A stretch of 64,000 nt of DNA, taken from positions 29,959,298 through 30,023,297 of the forward strand of contig QVOM02000073.1 in NCBI GenBank assembly GCA_003586115.2. Reading direction: 5' to 3'. Position 1 is the first letter of the stretch. Each line of letters opens with the position of its first letter. The notes beneath the pieces were generated by a model. That model was given only the letters and a program-made list of their open reading frames with translations, did no database searches and was not told the origin of the DNA. The DNA comes from Salvator merianae. Lineage: Eukaryota; Chordata; Lepidosauria; Squamata; Teiidae. Below are positions 23,949 to 36,026 of the stretch, piece after piece. Made by a program: the position numbers and the translations under genes.

Positions 23949-25087
23949 GTGTAGCAGCATTTTCATTTTCTCCCCCTTCTTCTTTGATCTATATTTTCCC
24001 AGAAAATCCTCTTTGTGTACCATGACTTTATTTTATTTTGTATCCAAGCTGAATGCCTAGGTATCCATAAATAGATAAAACAGCTTCGGATTTAGCACTG
24101 GACAGTGACTCTCAATAGATTTCCGGAATGAGAATTCATAGCTTATCTTCAGACATGAAGCCTTTTTCTTAATTTTGTCATCTCAAGCAATCATGGTAGT
24201 TTTGCCTGATATATTTACCTTAGAACGTCCAGCACATTTCATTAGTCAGAACTTCAAAAAAATTAAAATTTACGTTTTGAAAAGACAAAGATAACTTTAT
24301 CCAAGTATTAGTCTCTACCCTGCTTCATTTTCTACTCCAAGGCAAAATTTCCTTGTTAATCCAGTTATCTTTGGATTTCCTACTTTAGCATTCCAATGTC
24401 CTATGATGAAAATGACATCTTCATAGGCCATCTTCAGTTGTTGGAGAATACTGTAATGTACTCTGATGTTTAGTCTCAAGTCCTTCTATAACTGTTATGT
24501 CCTCTTGACAAATTTCATCTCCTTGCAAGATGAATTTGAATATATATGTGTGTGTGCATGTGTGTGTGTGTGTGTGTGTATACACATTTCCTCTGCTAAT
24601 TCCCTTGAGATCACAAGATCCCAGCAAAACATGTCCACTGTGTCGTCATCCTCCTGTAGGTAGACTTGATGACACCTACTGTACTATTTTTTAATCAACA
24701 AATAAATCTTTCTAGAGTACCTGTGTTTAAAGAAATGTGCATCACACAGAGGTTACAATATCTACTCTTTCTTTTCTTTTCTTTTCTTTTCTTTTCTTTT
24801 CTTTTCTTTTCTTTTCTTTTCTTTTTATTTCTTTCCTTCTCAAAAATGTGTTCTTGCTTACAATCACCATGGCAGTTTTAATCCCAAATGAAAACTTCTT
24901 TAAAAAAAAAAAAAAGTTCTAGAATCACTAGAATCAAAAGGCCTGATTTATAAGTTTTTATCAAACTTATAGACAGGATCAAACTACATAAAATTTATGA
25001 ATATTAATCTATGGAGTAAAGAACCCTTGAATCCATATAGGAAGAAAAATGTTATCTCCCGAAAGATTTTTCAAAAGAGAATAGAGT
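23949..25087. other. AT-rich DNA with two microsatellites
   Basis: A TG/TATATG microsatellite lies at 24541-24582 and a pure TTTTC pentanucleotide array at about 24768-24825, followed by an A run at 24902-24915. I see no gene. Confidence 0.5.
24768..24825 (+). repeat. (TTTTC)n microsatellite
   Basis: About eleven consecutive TTTTC units without interruption. Short ORFs of Phe/Leu/Ser across it are an artefact of the repeat. Confidence 0.95.
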
Positions 25088-25660
25088 ACTAAGGCTGCAT
25101 CCAGATGCACAAAAAAAGGCCCACCGGTAAGAAATCTGGATGCATTGCCACTCCAGCAGGCCTGCAGCCAGTCTACAAGGTGGGAAACCTGCCCTCAGAG
25201 ACAGCCTGATGATAAACCCTGACAAACCAAGCCAAGGACAGATTTTGTTCTCTGAAGCCCCTCTGTCTGGAGAAATCACAGTGCAAGGGTGACTTACCTA
25301 GCTGCTTTCTGCACAGCTTGATTAAGCTCCAGACAGAAAATGGCTGACTTCCATTTTCACACTGAGGAAAAACGTCTAACCTACTATGCTTTTGTTCCAT
25401 AGCTTCAAGTTCCACAGCTATGGCCCTTTCTGCATTTATGTGTGGTGTTCTGGGACAATGCAGGCCACCCAGCCCTGGAACAAGCAACCTATTCCAAGCT
25501 GAGATGGATTGCAGGTGAAGCAAAACAGAGCTGTTCACATTTGAACAGCCCATCCCACTCCAGTCCTTGTTACTGCCTCTGGAGAGCCCAGCCTTAGGAG
25601 TTTTTGCACTGGACCAGTTGTAGAGCACTGTTTCCTGGAGCACTGCAAAAAAAAAGGTCC
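25088..25660. mobile_element. Composite of family C MITE sequence
   Basis: It starts near AAGGCTGCATCCAGATGCAC, a left-end-like motif also found at 28646. It includes ATGGCCCTTTCTGCATTTAT at about 25420 (a family C terminus), GGAACAAGCAACCTATTCCA (family C interior) and GTTTTTGCACTGGACC near 25598. The mosaic suggests one MITE inserted into another, but I cannot delimit them. The 163-codon minus-strand ORF across it (25664-25173) is a by-product. Confidence 0.45.
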
Positions 25661-25900
25661 CCACATACAGTATTATACCTGTATGTTGACACTGGACCAG
25701 TTGTAGAGCTTTTTAAAGAGATCTACAAGTGTCCTGGGATAAGGTGCCATTTTTGGCAGCCTAGCCTGGTCCAAACTTTATTCATCACTGATGAAGTATG
25801 ATAGGAGGATAGGACTTGCCCTGGTATGCATGAAAGTGTGGACTGCTGCACCTTATTTGGAATTTGTTCTAGAATAAAGGATAGTACAAAAATGATCTGT

Positions 25901-26388
25901 GGCCCTTTCTGCCTTCACCTGAGGTAAGTCTAGATCAGTGGGACTGGAATAGCCCAGTCCACTGATCTGGATTGCAGGGAGGTATGGGTGGGATCAGCAT
26001 CATCTGCACCAAAGGTCCTGATCTGGATTAGCTCATGCCACTACTGTGAAGCTCACACAAGCTCCACAGTCACACCCCTATACCTCCGAGGGCCAGGAAA
26101 GAAAGGTCCTAGTCTCAAGGCCTCTGGGATGCTTTTCTGCATGTCTCCTGTGTTCTGCATCAGGGCTGCACCATTCCCTTGGTAGACCCAATTAAAAATG
26201 TCTGAAATTGATTTGGATTAAGATCTCCTTAACCCAGATCATGCTCTGTCTTCTGCAGACAGAACTAGACCAGTGCGGGGGCAGGACCTCCTAGATCCTT
26301 ATTAACGTGCCAATCTGGAGACCTGCACATGAACTACATGGATCCTTAGTCCAGTTTAAGGGCCTTTGCATAAAGACCCTATGAGGCA
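25901..26388. mobile_element. Family C MITE, diverged
   Basis: Left end GGCCCTTTCTGCCTTCACCT and a right end near TTTGCATAAAGACCC are inverted relatives. The interior (GGACTGGAATAGCCCAGTCC; TGCACCAAAGGTCCTGATCT; GCAGACAGAACTAGACCAGTGCG) aligns with the copies at 34493-35018 and 44563-45054. No intact duplication is seen. Confidence 0.55.
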
Positions 26389-26596
26389 AAGAAGTGCTGG
26401 TAGTTGTGAAACAATGAAGGCTGATGGGAGATGATTTTGCATTCAAGAAGAGGTGGGAATGAATAGTCAAAGCTACAAAACTGTCACGACAGGTAAATTA
26501 CACATAAGGAACAGGGTATAAGAAGGAAGCTTATTGTATTTAGTTTCGGAGAATCGCATTTAAAGGAGTGAAAGTAAAACAAGTTAAGAGTTAATC

Positions 26597-27138
26597 TATG
26601 GTTGTTTCAGCACTTATCTTATTTGTTCCAGTACAGGGTGGGCTGCCCTGTACTGAAACAAGCTATTCATCCTAGGTGCAGACAGATCTGTCCCTAGACT
26701 GGAGCAGGACTGTCTGCATTGGGATGGCTGTTCCAGCCCATCCCCTGCACCAGCCCTGAAATTTGAACCAGCTTCAGAGTCACCTCCAAAGGCTCTGACA
26801 GCAAGAACAAAAGTCCCTGGCCTCGGAGCCCCAGGAGGATCCATTTTGGTGGCACACCTTGTTGTGCTGCTGAAATGGGTCCCCCATGGTAAATGTCTAT
26901 GGTCCAGTTTACCTCTGCTAGTGTGGTGATAAACCTCTTTAAAGAGATCTACCTGTATACTGGACTAGGCGACCACCTTGGGCCTCCTAGCCCAGCTTGA
27001 TCCAGTCTATGTTTCATCCTGTGTGGACAGAACGTATTAAGAGGAGGTGAGCCTCCCTTAGACCTTAACAGTGCTGTGGACAGGAAGCCCATAGTTCCAT
27101 GTTAAACTGACACAAGGATAAGTGCAGGAATGGCCTAT
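26597..27138. mobile_element. Family C-type MITE with 3-bp TSD TAT
   Basis: The element is 26600-27135 (536 bp). The left end GGTTGTTTCAGCACTTA and right end TAAGTGCAGGAATGGCC are inverted relatives, and TAT flanks both sides (26597-26599, 27136-27138). Near the left end is a 10-bp stem hairpin CAGTACAGGG...CCCTGTACTG. The interior aligns with 35577-36026 (CAGGGTGGGC..., GGTGGCACACCTTGTTGTGCTG). It carries no coding sequence. Confidence 0.72.
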
Positions 27139-28645
27139 AAAAACACAGAAAGAACACATTTTACATGTTAAAAGAGTTTACTGAGAGGGAATGAAAGTAG
27201 TTCAAAAATAGACTCTTATGTCTAGATGCTTGTTCACACTTCATGCCACATACTCCATTGTTGTGCATTCTGCATGCACTGCTTGCATATGTTCGTGTAC
27301 AAGATGTATAATGTTTGCAAAACAAGCAGTTGGCATTCACATATGGACAGGTGCTGACTGGTAAAGTTTTCAGAGTCTGCACAAGTTCAGAAGAGCAATT
27401 ATCTCCTATGAATCACAAATTATTTCATATTAAAAAAACAAAAGAAAACAGGAAGCAGTGCTTGCAAACGAGTGCCGGTGGGACTTGGGACTCCAGGGCT
27501 GAGCCTGCCTATAAAGCCTTTCCTGAAATTCCACTGATTGTGAGATTTCCTGGTGTCTTACTGGATTCAAGTATCTTAAGAATTCAGGGAATTCCCACCT
27601 TAGGGGAGATAGAAAGAGAGGGAAAGAAAGAAGGCTCATAACAGAGAAAAATGGAAGGTCTCTCCTTTTCGACATAGCTCAAGGCTCTAAACAACCAGTG
27701 CTAATAGTGTTTTATGGGACCAGAAAGGAAACTAGGAGCCTCCCTTCAAGATTCTGGTGCAGCCTAAGGGAGCCCCCGTACAGGGGGGCTCCTAGTACAC
27801 TTGTTGGTCTGGTATACCGGTCAGTGCAGAATCATCCTAAGATAGGTTAGATAAATTTAGAAATGATAAGGTTAGGATGTCAAGATCCGGAGCCTAACAC
27901 TAACATTTGGGATTGTACTACTGTCTGTAGTGATTCTTACCCTCTGAAACAGTCTCCCCTCTGATAATTATGGGTTGCCTATAGTTCTATCTTTCACATG
28001 CTTTCTATCTTTCATAGAAAGACCTATCTTTTTACAGAGGCCTTCTCAGAATTAATGTATTTTTTCCCCATTTTTAGTTTTAGTAATAATTTTATATAAT
28101 TGATGGTTTTAGTTCTTTTTATTTATATTTTGTAAACTGCTTCAGGATTATATTTTTAATGTGAAATGATATAGAAATATTTTAAATAAATAAATAATAA
28201 CCCTAACTCTGACCATTTAAACTGAATATTAGCAGAAAATGCATTTCACCAAGTCTTTTAGACCATGGCTATGTTTGCACATATGAAAAATGACTTGAGA
28301 AGTGGTTAGCATACTAATACTAGAGGTCCCATCCTACTTCTAATCCACAATAAAGACTTTGACAGTGAATTTACCAGCCTTTAATGTAGATTAGAAGCAT
28401 TGATGTGCAGATACTACCACCTCCAAACCACATTCAACTCACTTTCTTTTATTGAGCATAGAAGCAACCCATACCAGAAAAAAAAATGGAGATTTCTGAG
28501 CTATGGTGGTTTTGGACAAGTGAAGTGAATGTAAAAATCAGGTATGCAATTATTCAGCTGTTGTGTGGGAAAGTATTCAAAAGAGGATGGGGTTAAGTGC
28601 TCCAACTATCTGTGTTCAAACACTTGCACCATAAAAGAAATCTCT
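27139..28645. other. Noncoding, one retroposon tail
   Basis: Mostly unique AT-rich DNA. At about 28085-28200 sequence of the form TTTTGTAAACTGCTTCAGGA ... ATAGAAATATTTTAAATAAATAAATAATAA resembles the 3' tail common to reptilian LINEs and SINEs. A short GC hairpin GGAGCCCCC...GGGGGCTCC lies at about 27768-27791. No gene seen. Confidence 0.4.
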
Positions 28646-29142
28646 GGCTGCATCCACACATATTAAAAGGGCAACTCAAAGGTGGCTTAGAGGTGAGAGC
28701 CTGGGCATTTCTGGGCTGTCACCATGGAATGTTTGCAGGTGAACGTTCCACAATAGAACAGACCTCACTGTGAGGGGCTGGAACATCCCAGCAACAGGCT
28801 ATCAGCATTTGCAGTGTGAAGGCTGGCAGCCCACACCATGACAGCGGTTGGGGAAGCATCTGGCTCCTGCCATGCTGACTGGGGATGTGGTGCAACTGCA
28901 CAGCCACAGCCATGCTGCACAGCGCAGCACAGTCTTCATGTGCAGAAGAGGGAGCCAACACTGTGTACTGGGAACAATCCAGCTGCTCCTGGTACAGCTG
29001 TGGAGCATGATTTTGTGCTTTACAGCAAGTAGCAATCAGGAGCAGTTGTGCCCTGCTTCCAATCACCAGGGCTTCCACAAAGTGTAGACACATCTCACTA
29101 GTGAGGTTTGCACAGTCACTAGTGAACAGTGCAAACAGGCCC
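28646..29142. mobile_element. GGGCC-ended MITE (family A)
   Basis: The right end AGTGCAAACAGGCCC is the family A terminus; the left end TGGCTGCATCCACACAT is a diverged partner. The interior shares GCACAGCATG-type and GTGGAGCATGATTTTGTGCT segments with the copy at 490-889 (compare TGTGGAGCATGATTTTGTTC). The 148-codon minus-strand ORF (29165-28719) is incidental. Confidence 0.6.
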
Positions 29143-30730
29143 CTAGTGTCAGCTAGTGTGGCCATCCCATCTCTAATTCACATTAAAGGCCAGAAAATGT
29201 TATTTGTAGATTTAGGGGTGGAATTGGAATCCTAACATGTAACATCTACCACCTGTAAGCCATTTTTATGTTGCTTTAAAATATCTACAGGTAGATGTAT
29301 TCCCATCACCTTTCCACACTTGGTGATAGACTGAACCATGGTCTACTTTGGAGCCTCAGTCATCCACACCTTAGAGAAGACCAGAGAGCTCTCCTTGTAT
29401 GCTCTGTCCACAGGTGTAGACCAGACTAGAGTGCCCAAAATGACATCCTGCTCAATTCTGCTGATAGACTGCAGAGTCAAAAGCAAAGTGTTTGTCTTTA
29501 TTTCTCTTCTTCTTTCTTGATGAGGTACTAGTGGGCTTTTCAAAACATTGGAGTGTGTTAATCTTTTTAAAATTCACAAGTTGTCCCATGTCTTGTGAAG
29601 AAATCAGATGAACTTTTGCTATTCAATAACACAAACACCTATTTTAATATTTGGTTAAATTGCCAGGTAAGCGTGACTCCAAAAGCAGGCTAAAACCTGT
29701 GATTATCTCTAGACTATATTGTGTGTACCAGACATGACTGTGGCATTCCAGTATACTCCTAGGTTAGTCAATGGATAACCCAAGATACCAGTAATACAGG
29801 AAACCCAGCAACGATGCTGGGTTTCCTGTGATCATTCCCCCTACCTGGGCATCTTCCAGGACCTTCTGAAATAAAGTCAAATTGTATAACCAGAAGCCAA
29901 CCAAGCATGTGAAAAATAACAAAGGAACAGTCTGCAGGCATGAGAAGAAGCCTACAATTGATTTTCATGTCTGCCAGTGGCTGGCAACAGGCAATCGTGG
30001 GAACATCTTTAGATTCCGTGATGCCTTTTGCCATCTGGAAGCAGTCTAAGATGCCACCAACTCAAGTGCTCATTATATACATGAAGCCATGTAGTTTTGA
30101 GAGCAATTTTAGAGAACTGATTTGTCACTGCTTTCTTCTGGGATAGTTTTGGAAATCCCAGCCTAATCACACTCCTGAAACTGCTTGTTTTGCAAGATTA
30201 AATAAGAACAACCTAAATTGTGAGGCTAAATGTTGCTGCTATTCCTTTATCTGTTCATTTGAGGAGAACCACTTCAGTTTATACCTATAGTAATGTTAAG
30301 GGTGAGTGTCCCTTGCCTTCTTATTCTAGTCTCATTATAGCATGATGTTTGCTATAAATTATTATTGGTGATACTGCCTTTCCCCTCCCCCCCCTTAGAA
30401 ACTCCTAAAAACTTATGTGGTGTAGTGGCTAGTTTTGGAACAAACCATAAAATTCCTGGAACACTAAAAACCAGATTGTGTGGTTTCACACACATTAGCC
30501 ACACTTCCCTATACACGTATGAAGATATTAAAAAGAATTCACTGAATGAGTAAGTGATTTACATCCACTGGCCTCATATTTTTATGTTCTTTTGCATTAT
30601 CCATTCCCCCTTGTAAATGTGTGTTAAGTTTTTGATATGTCCCTATCCTTTATCCCTCAGGAACTCACTCTGGGTTCCCCTGCCAAAATGTAAAAGTGTG
30701 GAAAGACAATTCATGCGTATGAATTCAAGG
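29143..30730. other. Noncoding; one perfect short hairpin
   Basis: No gene or transposon is recognised. The only ordered feature is the inverted repeat at 29796-29829, listed separately. A C run is present near 30388-30395. Confidence 0.4.
29796..29829. repeat. Perfect 15-bp hairpin, 4-base loop
   Basis: ACAGGAAACCCAGCA and TGCTGGGTTTCCTGT are exact inverted copies around the loop ACGA. The stem is too short for a typical microRNA precursor, and the surrounding bases do not extend the pairing. Confidence 0.8.
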
Positions 30731-31429
30731 GACATGTTCACATTAAGTGAGAGGAACATTCCAGGACACTCGCTGGAACACAGCATTCACACTTACAAAC
30801 AGCCCCAGCTGACCCAAAATCTACCGAAGCCCACCTGATACTCACCTGAAGTCTACCATCTGTGATCAACTAAATTGTAAGCCCTTTCTGCACTTGGTCT
30901 TATTGTGGATTGTATCCCGGAATAGGGACCTGCCATCCACATGCTAGTACAAGCTAATGAAAGGTCTTGTCCAAGGTCCACCATAGTCTGCACTAGCATG
31001 CAGATGGCAGGTCTCTATTCTGAGATATAATCCGGAATAAGGCCTGGTGTGGAAAGGGCCATAGTCTCCAACCCAACCTGCACAATCAGGTGCGGATCAG
31101 GAAAGGTGTTTTCACACCACTGCCTAGTGTGGAATGGCAGCTGGGCAGGGATGGCATGGCCGCACAGGTGCCGCCAGACAGTTCAGACCCAGGTTCGGAC
31201 TTTGTGGTCCAGATTCTGGCAGCTGTTTCAGACACAAGTCCAGACACAGCTCCTCTGGGTTCAGACGCAGCTACCTACTAGTGCATTCCCATTCACACTG
31301 CTCCCCCTGCTGGGCAGCTCGCAAACTGTTCCATTGCCAAGTGTGAATACTCATCGCCATACCTGATCCTGGCTGGCCCAAGCCCTGCTAATTAGAATGT
31401 TCTACTCTCATAAGTGTGAAAATGCCCAA
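30731..31429. mobile_element. Family B MITE with a nested 181-bp palindromic MITE
   Basis: The left end GGGACATGTTCACATTAAGT with GAGAGGAACATTCC is the inverse of the right end of the copy at 40728-41219. The right end is TAAGTGTGAAAATGCCC. Flanking bases (CAA and AAG) do not form a clean duplication. A separate short palindromic MITE is inserted at 30880-31060. Confidence 0.6.
30880..31060. mobile_element. 180-bp palindromic MITE (family D), copy 1
   Basis: Begins AGCCCTTTCTGCACTTGGTC, ends GGTGTGGAAAGGGCC. Nearly the whole length is self-complementary: ATAGGGACCTGCCATCCACA pairs with TGCAGATGGCAGGTCTCTAT, and TGGATTGTATCCCGGAATA with TATTCTGAGATATAATCC. Flanks GTA/ATA are a near 3-bp duplication. 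Copies 2 and 3 are at 39283 and 55429. Confidence 0.8.
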
Positions 31430-31889
31430 GGTGTCTGACCTTTCAAAACAAAGCTGGTTGCACACCACTACATCCAATTACTCTGAGCTTGAGTCCATAT
31501 TTCCCTTTCTCCTTCATTTATGTTCCATTGTAAGGTTGGTCAATATATGTATAATCAGATATGTTCAATGAGGTTGATTTTTATATGAGCTTCAATAGAA
31601 TGGAAACTTTTAAAATGTCTCGCTACCATTAGCTGTGCCTGTTCTGATCTTTGGAGCAACTTTTTTTTTTTTTTTTTTCTGTCCTGCCATTGCTCCTCTA
31701 GCCACCATATTCACCACCCACCACTTCGCTAAGCCAAGCACACGAATAGCTGGCTGTGAACTGCTACCAATCTTAATTCCATTTCCTGTGAAAGAAGGAT
31801 TTAGAAAACAAAAGCCATTGGCTATCCAGCCTGATATCTTCCTGTAATAAATCCCGATGTTTCTAAATTGTAAAGTTCCAATAGACATG
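31430..31889. other. Noncoding, T run
   Basis: Unremarkable sequence with a T run at about 31661-31678. Nothing else recognised. Confidence 0.4.
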
Positions 31890-32325
31890 GAGAAACAAGC
31901 GTGATGATCCTAGAATAATTTCCAGTCTTGGGCATCATTCAGGAATTAGCACAGGATATGGAAAACCAAAGCAAATAATTTCCCCTTTATTTCGCATATG
32001 TCCCATCAGAAGCTGAACAGCTTTTACATCTATAGAGTAGGTTGCCCGCAAACAATCCTGTATTCATCATTGATTACCTAATTACACAGTCACTCTATCA
32101 GTAAATCAGCACAACATCTGTGACCCTCTGTGTCACTGTAACAGCCTCCTTGTCCTATCCCTCAGGAGTCCAACCGAGGCGATTCTGCTGACATAATATA
32201 TTCATTATCCATTAGATCTGGCACATGCTCTGCAGTGCTCAATTACGATACAATCGAGCGGAGGGCCCAGTGTCAGCTGATGTAATGACTTTCTGATTAT
32301 CTGTCTTTAAATGATGAATGAAATG
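31890..32325. promoter_or_regulatory. Candidate conserved noncoding element A (duplicated enhancer-like)
   Basis: The segment has no coding potential, no repeat hallmarks and balanced composition, and is rich in homeodomain-type sites (TGATTACCTAATTAC near 32071, CAATTACGATACAAT at 32240, TAATGACT at 32283). Its right half (about 32165-32320) is clearly related to 61962-62101. The shared blocks are AGTCCAA, then a CAATTAC(G/A)A(T/C)ACAAT(C/T)G block of 24 bases with 19 identical, then a 39-base block with 35 identical positions that includes GATTATCTGTCTTTA. Order and orientation are the same. Retention of such similarity in unique DNA suggests constraint. A regulatory role is inference. Confidence 0.5.
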
Positions 32326-34492
32326 AAAATGTACTACTCAAACCAAATATAACATTGTTAAAAAGACACCAAAAGGCAGGGCTTTGTGTGCCTATTATAG
32401 TGTAACATGGAACAGATGAGTGCTATGCCTTTATTTTTTCCTTCTCTCTCCCTCCCTCTCTCTTTTTGTAAAATGCATCCAATCAAATGGGGCATCATCG
32501 TATTGAAGTCATGTGTTTGGCATTTCTGCCTAGCATTGGAAGTGGGATTCAGACCAGGGAACTAGAATCAACACTGAGTAGTTTCTGGTACCTTGTCAAA
32601 AACCTAGTTGCACAATTTAGAATTCAGCAATTAGTCATGTCTTGGTTTTTAATGCTGTTTTTAGTTGTTATTGTTAAGAATGGTTAAGGATGATACATAC
32701 ACCCTCTAAAAAAAAAAAAAAAAAGAATTGTAGCATAAAAGTGTCTTTCAGGTATGGGATTTTCTTTTAAACAGAATATTAATTGTTTACAGGGAAATCG
32801 GTTGTAATCATTGTCTGTTACTAATGGCTCCTAATTCATTTGGATAATTTTATGTTCAACCATTTATATTCTACAGTTCTATTGTAGCTTTAAAAACCAA
32901 AATGTAGGTTTATTTTTGTACCACATCCTATTCTTGATGGGTGGTTACCGGGTATTTTTGTGTCATTTCTTTGGTGGGTAACTGGTGGATGCTTGGCAAA
33001 CAGAAATAACTGCTATCATAACTATAATGCCCTTACATTGACTGTCTGAGTGTATGAGCTTGCTTGAACATGTAGCTGCCATTTTCTTGCTGTGTTCTTT
33101 TCAGTATCTTTTCTGCTACCGCTTTGAAATAATTCTCTGAGCAACTTAGGTGGAGTAAAAATCATTTATGTGTTATCTCAACTGTATTCATCTCAGTTAA
33201 AAGTTGCAAGGAATACAAGGAACAGCATGAGGATATTCATTCACATTCCATGTGGTCTAGCCAAGCTTTTTTTTTTTTTTTTTTTTTTTTTTAATGTAAA
33301 CAAAAGGCCTGTTAATCCCTGTAGGGTTTCTATGTATTTGTTCTTGGTGGTAGCCTTCTCATTTCCTGCTCCCTGGTAGGGAAACTTTGCTTGAATTTTT
33401 CGAAGATGAACTCCCCATTGTTAAGCCAATCTCTGATAATCTATTTAGCAGACAGAGTCAGCCTAGGAGGATCAATTCAAGTTGATGGTTTCCGGGATCA
33501 ATTATGCGACATGTAGACTAGCAAATGTAGACTGGCAAAATGGCAATCATAGACTTGACAAGTGAACTCTGGATCACTGACAAGTACATTCAATGAAGTA
33601 CCCACCAGTGATTCATCAAAAAATTGGCCCAGTAGCTACCGTTTTGTTACTCTCTCTCTCTCTCTTGGAAGCAGGAAACTGATCCAAACCTTGCTTATTA
33701 ACTTTTTGAATATTAAATGCACAGCGGTAGACCCTAGGATTTTATAAACAGATGAACTAGGGGAGCTGTAAGGGACTTCAGTAATGCAAGCACCAATTCT
33801 GTTTGAATAAATGAATTGCATGGGAATTCTAATAGCTTCCAGAGAAAGTATATTTTCAACAATATATTTTCAAACTGATAATTTATCTTTAAACAGAGTA
33901 CTGCAAAATGAGACATTTAATGCCTTGCCAGGATTATAAATAGGTAGGAGACTCAAACACATTTTGTTGTTCAAATAATTATGAAGCAGGTGTTTCATAG
34001 TACAGTCAATTCTGTTCCTGTTTATAACTTTAGTTATTATTCCATTAATTATAATTGAAAATCCCACAAAGCTGCACATTATATTCTCACTGAATCCAAC
34101 TTTAAATTAAAATTTCCATTTTGCATACATATTCTCACACACACACACACACATACTAAAAATGGAAAACACACGCACACACATCTCACAAAAAGCACTT
34201 TGATGTTTTCTGATTGCTTGATGATTTCTTTAAGCAATTTAATTTATTATTTTAAACCCATTCTATGCCATATACTCTGAAGGGCAGGAGCCTGCACTTC
34301 AATTGCATGTAACCAACATGCACATCTATAGAGTCAAACTTCGTAAATAATAAATAGAAATGCAACAGGTTTTGAGAAACAAGAAAAAAAATAAATTTAT
34401 GTTGTTTATAAGGAATTCCAGCACAGTCATAAAATATGTCACAATGTTACTTGATCAGGTATTTTTTTAGTAATTTGAAAAGTAGAACCAAA
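32326..34492. other. Noncoding, simple repeats
   Basis: AT-rich DNA with an A run (32707-32724), a T run of about 26 (33267-33292), a CT run (33650-33665) and CA runs near 34135-34155. No gene or complete transposon. Some stretches (for example 32760-32870) look unique and could be conserved, but I cannot test that. Confidence 0.4.
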
Positions 34493-35018
34493 AACCCTTT
34501 CTGCACTTACCTTCCATTAATACATATGAGTGGCTCCAGAATAGCCCAGTTACTGATCCAGATCGTAGGAAGTTGTGGGCTGGATCAGCATCATCTTCAT
34601 CCACAGCACTGATCTGGAGCAGTTCACACTGCAGCTGCAAAGGCATGTGAGCTTTTCAGTGTGTCCCACACCTTCAAGGGCCAAGAACAAAAGCTCCTAT
34701 CTCTGAGGCCTCTGGGGGGTACTTTTCAGCAGCACCATTGAAAGGCAACCCCCAGTAATCCCAAACAAGGGAGGTGTGCCTTCTGCATGCCTCCTATGTT
34801 TTGGATCAGTGCCATGCTGGTCCCCTGGTAGACCCAATTAAATGGGTCTACCAAGGGTTCAAAATAAGGCCTCTTTAATCCAGATCTCACACTGTCTCAA
34901 GCAGACAGAATGGAACTAGTGGGGGGCAGGACCTCCTAGATACATAATAAGGTGCAAGTCTGAAGGTCTATATGCAAGCTTCAGGAGCCCTTAATTAAAG
35001 GAACATGCAGAAAGGCCC
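34493..35018. mobile_element. Family C MITE
   Basis: Left end AACCCTTTCTGCACTTACCT, right end GGAACATGCAGAAAGGCCC. The interior (CAGAATAGCCCAG; CTGATCCAGATCGTAGG; CTGGATCAGCATCATCTTCA) aligns with 25901-26388. No exact duplication remains at the borders and no ORF is meaningful. Confidence 0.65.
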
Positions 35019-35576
35019 ACAGTCTTTGCAAGTATCTTGAGAGAAGTACAATCTATCATCAAGAGCATTAAAAGTAGGATTTATATTAAGAAGGTAGTCC
35101 TATAGAAGTGATCCCTCATATCATTGAAAATTGTATAATGAGCAAAATCAGGGAAACACCTATCTACTCTGCATGTGCAAAATGCCATCTCTAATGCTTT
35201 TCAAAACATTCAAGATAGATATTTGCTAAGTGCAACACCTAGCAAATGTATGTGAAGGTCATTTGGTTGCACTTCTGTCACTCCTTTGATCACCAGTGTT
35301 TATCTGGCTGGCTAAGCAGGTGTCCTCTTTCTCCATCATGGCTCCATGTGTATCACATCCTGAAGTTCCATGCTCAATGAAAAAGAAGAATCAACACAGG
35401 TAGGAGTGTTTTGTTCTTCATTGGTAGTCTTTTGTCTTTTCTTTGTGAGGATGCATTTATCTTTTTATGGCAATGTAGATCTTCCCACTGTGCACACTTG
35501 GTAACGTTTCATCTGTATCCATCTCTGTAAAGAAGATAAAACCACTCTCTTACCCCCTTAACTGTGTTATTCTGGT

Positions 35577-36026
35577 ATAGGGTGGGCCACCCAGTATGAG
35601 GATATGTAATCCATTCCAACCTGAGATCTATTGCATCTGGTATGGAACAAGTCTGTCTGCATTGGGATGGTCTATTCTACACCAGCTCCAAACCTCACCA
35701 GATTTGAAGCTGGTGGAGAAGCCCTTTGAGTGTTTTGAAGGCCTAGAATAACAGCTCTTGGACTTTGGAATTCCCAGAAGCCCCATTCCAGTGGAACACC
35801 TTGTTGTGCTGACAAAATGGGTCCCCAGTGATATACTGAACCATGGAGGCAGGCTATCTACACACCTCCATGGTACAGTATACTATTGCCTAGTGCAGCA
35901 GTTGATCTTGGCATTGATGGAGCATTCTAGGAGAGGGCAGGGCCTCCCTTATTCTACACCAGTATGCAGGAGGAGGATCCATAGAACCCTTCTAATTCTG
36001 GATGTATGGTAAGTGCAGAAAGACCC
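35577..36026. mobile_element. Family C-type MITE, diverged
   Basis: The right end GGTAAGTGCAGAAAGACCC is a family C terminus. The left end is unclear. The interior (GGTATAGGGTGGGCCACCC; CACCTTGTTGTGCTGACAAA; GAGGCAGGCTATCTACACAC) aligns with 26600-27135. The 84-codon ORF at 35758-36012 is incidental. Confidence 0.5.

Noticed and set aside
24421..24922. ORFs rich in Cys/Val, His/Thr or Phe/Leu
   Set aside because: Products of the TG and TTTTC microsatellites.
25173..25664. 163-codon minus-strand ORF
   Set aside because: It lies wholly in MITE-derived sequence that recurs elsewhere without keeping the frame.
28719..29165. 148-codon minus-strand ORF with many Cys and His residues
   Set aside because: It overlaps a family A MITE. 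The Cys/His spacing does not fit a zinc finger, and other copies do not preserve the frame.
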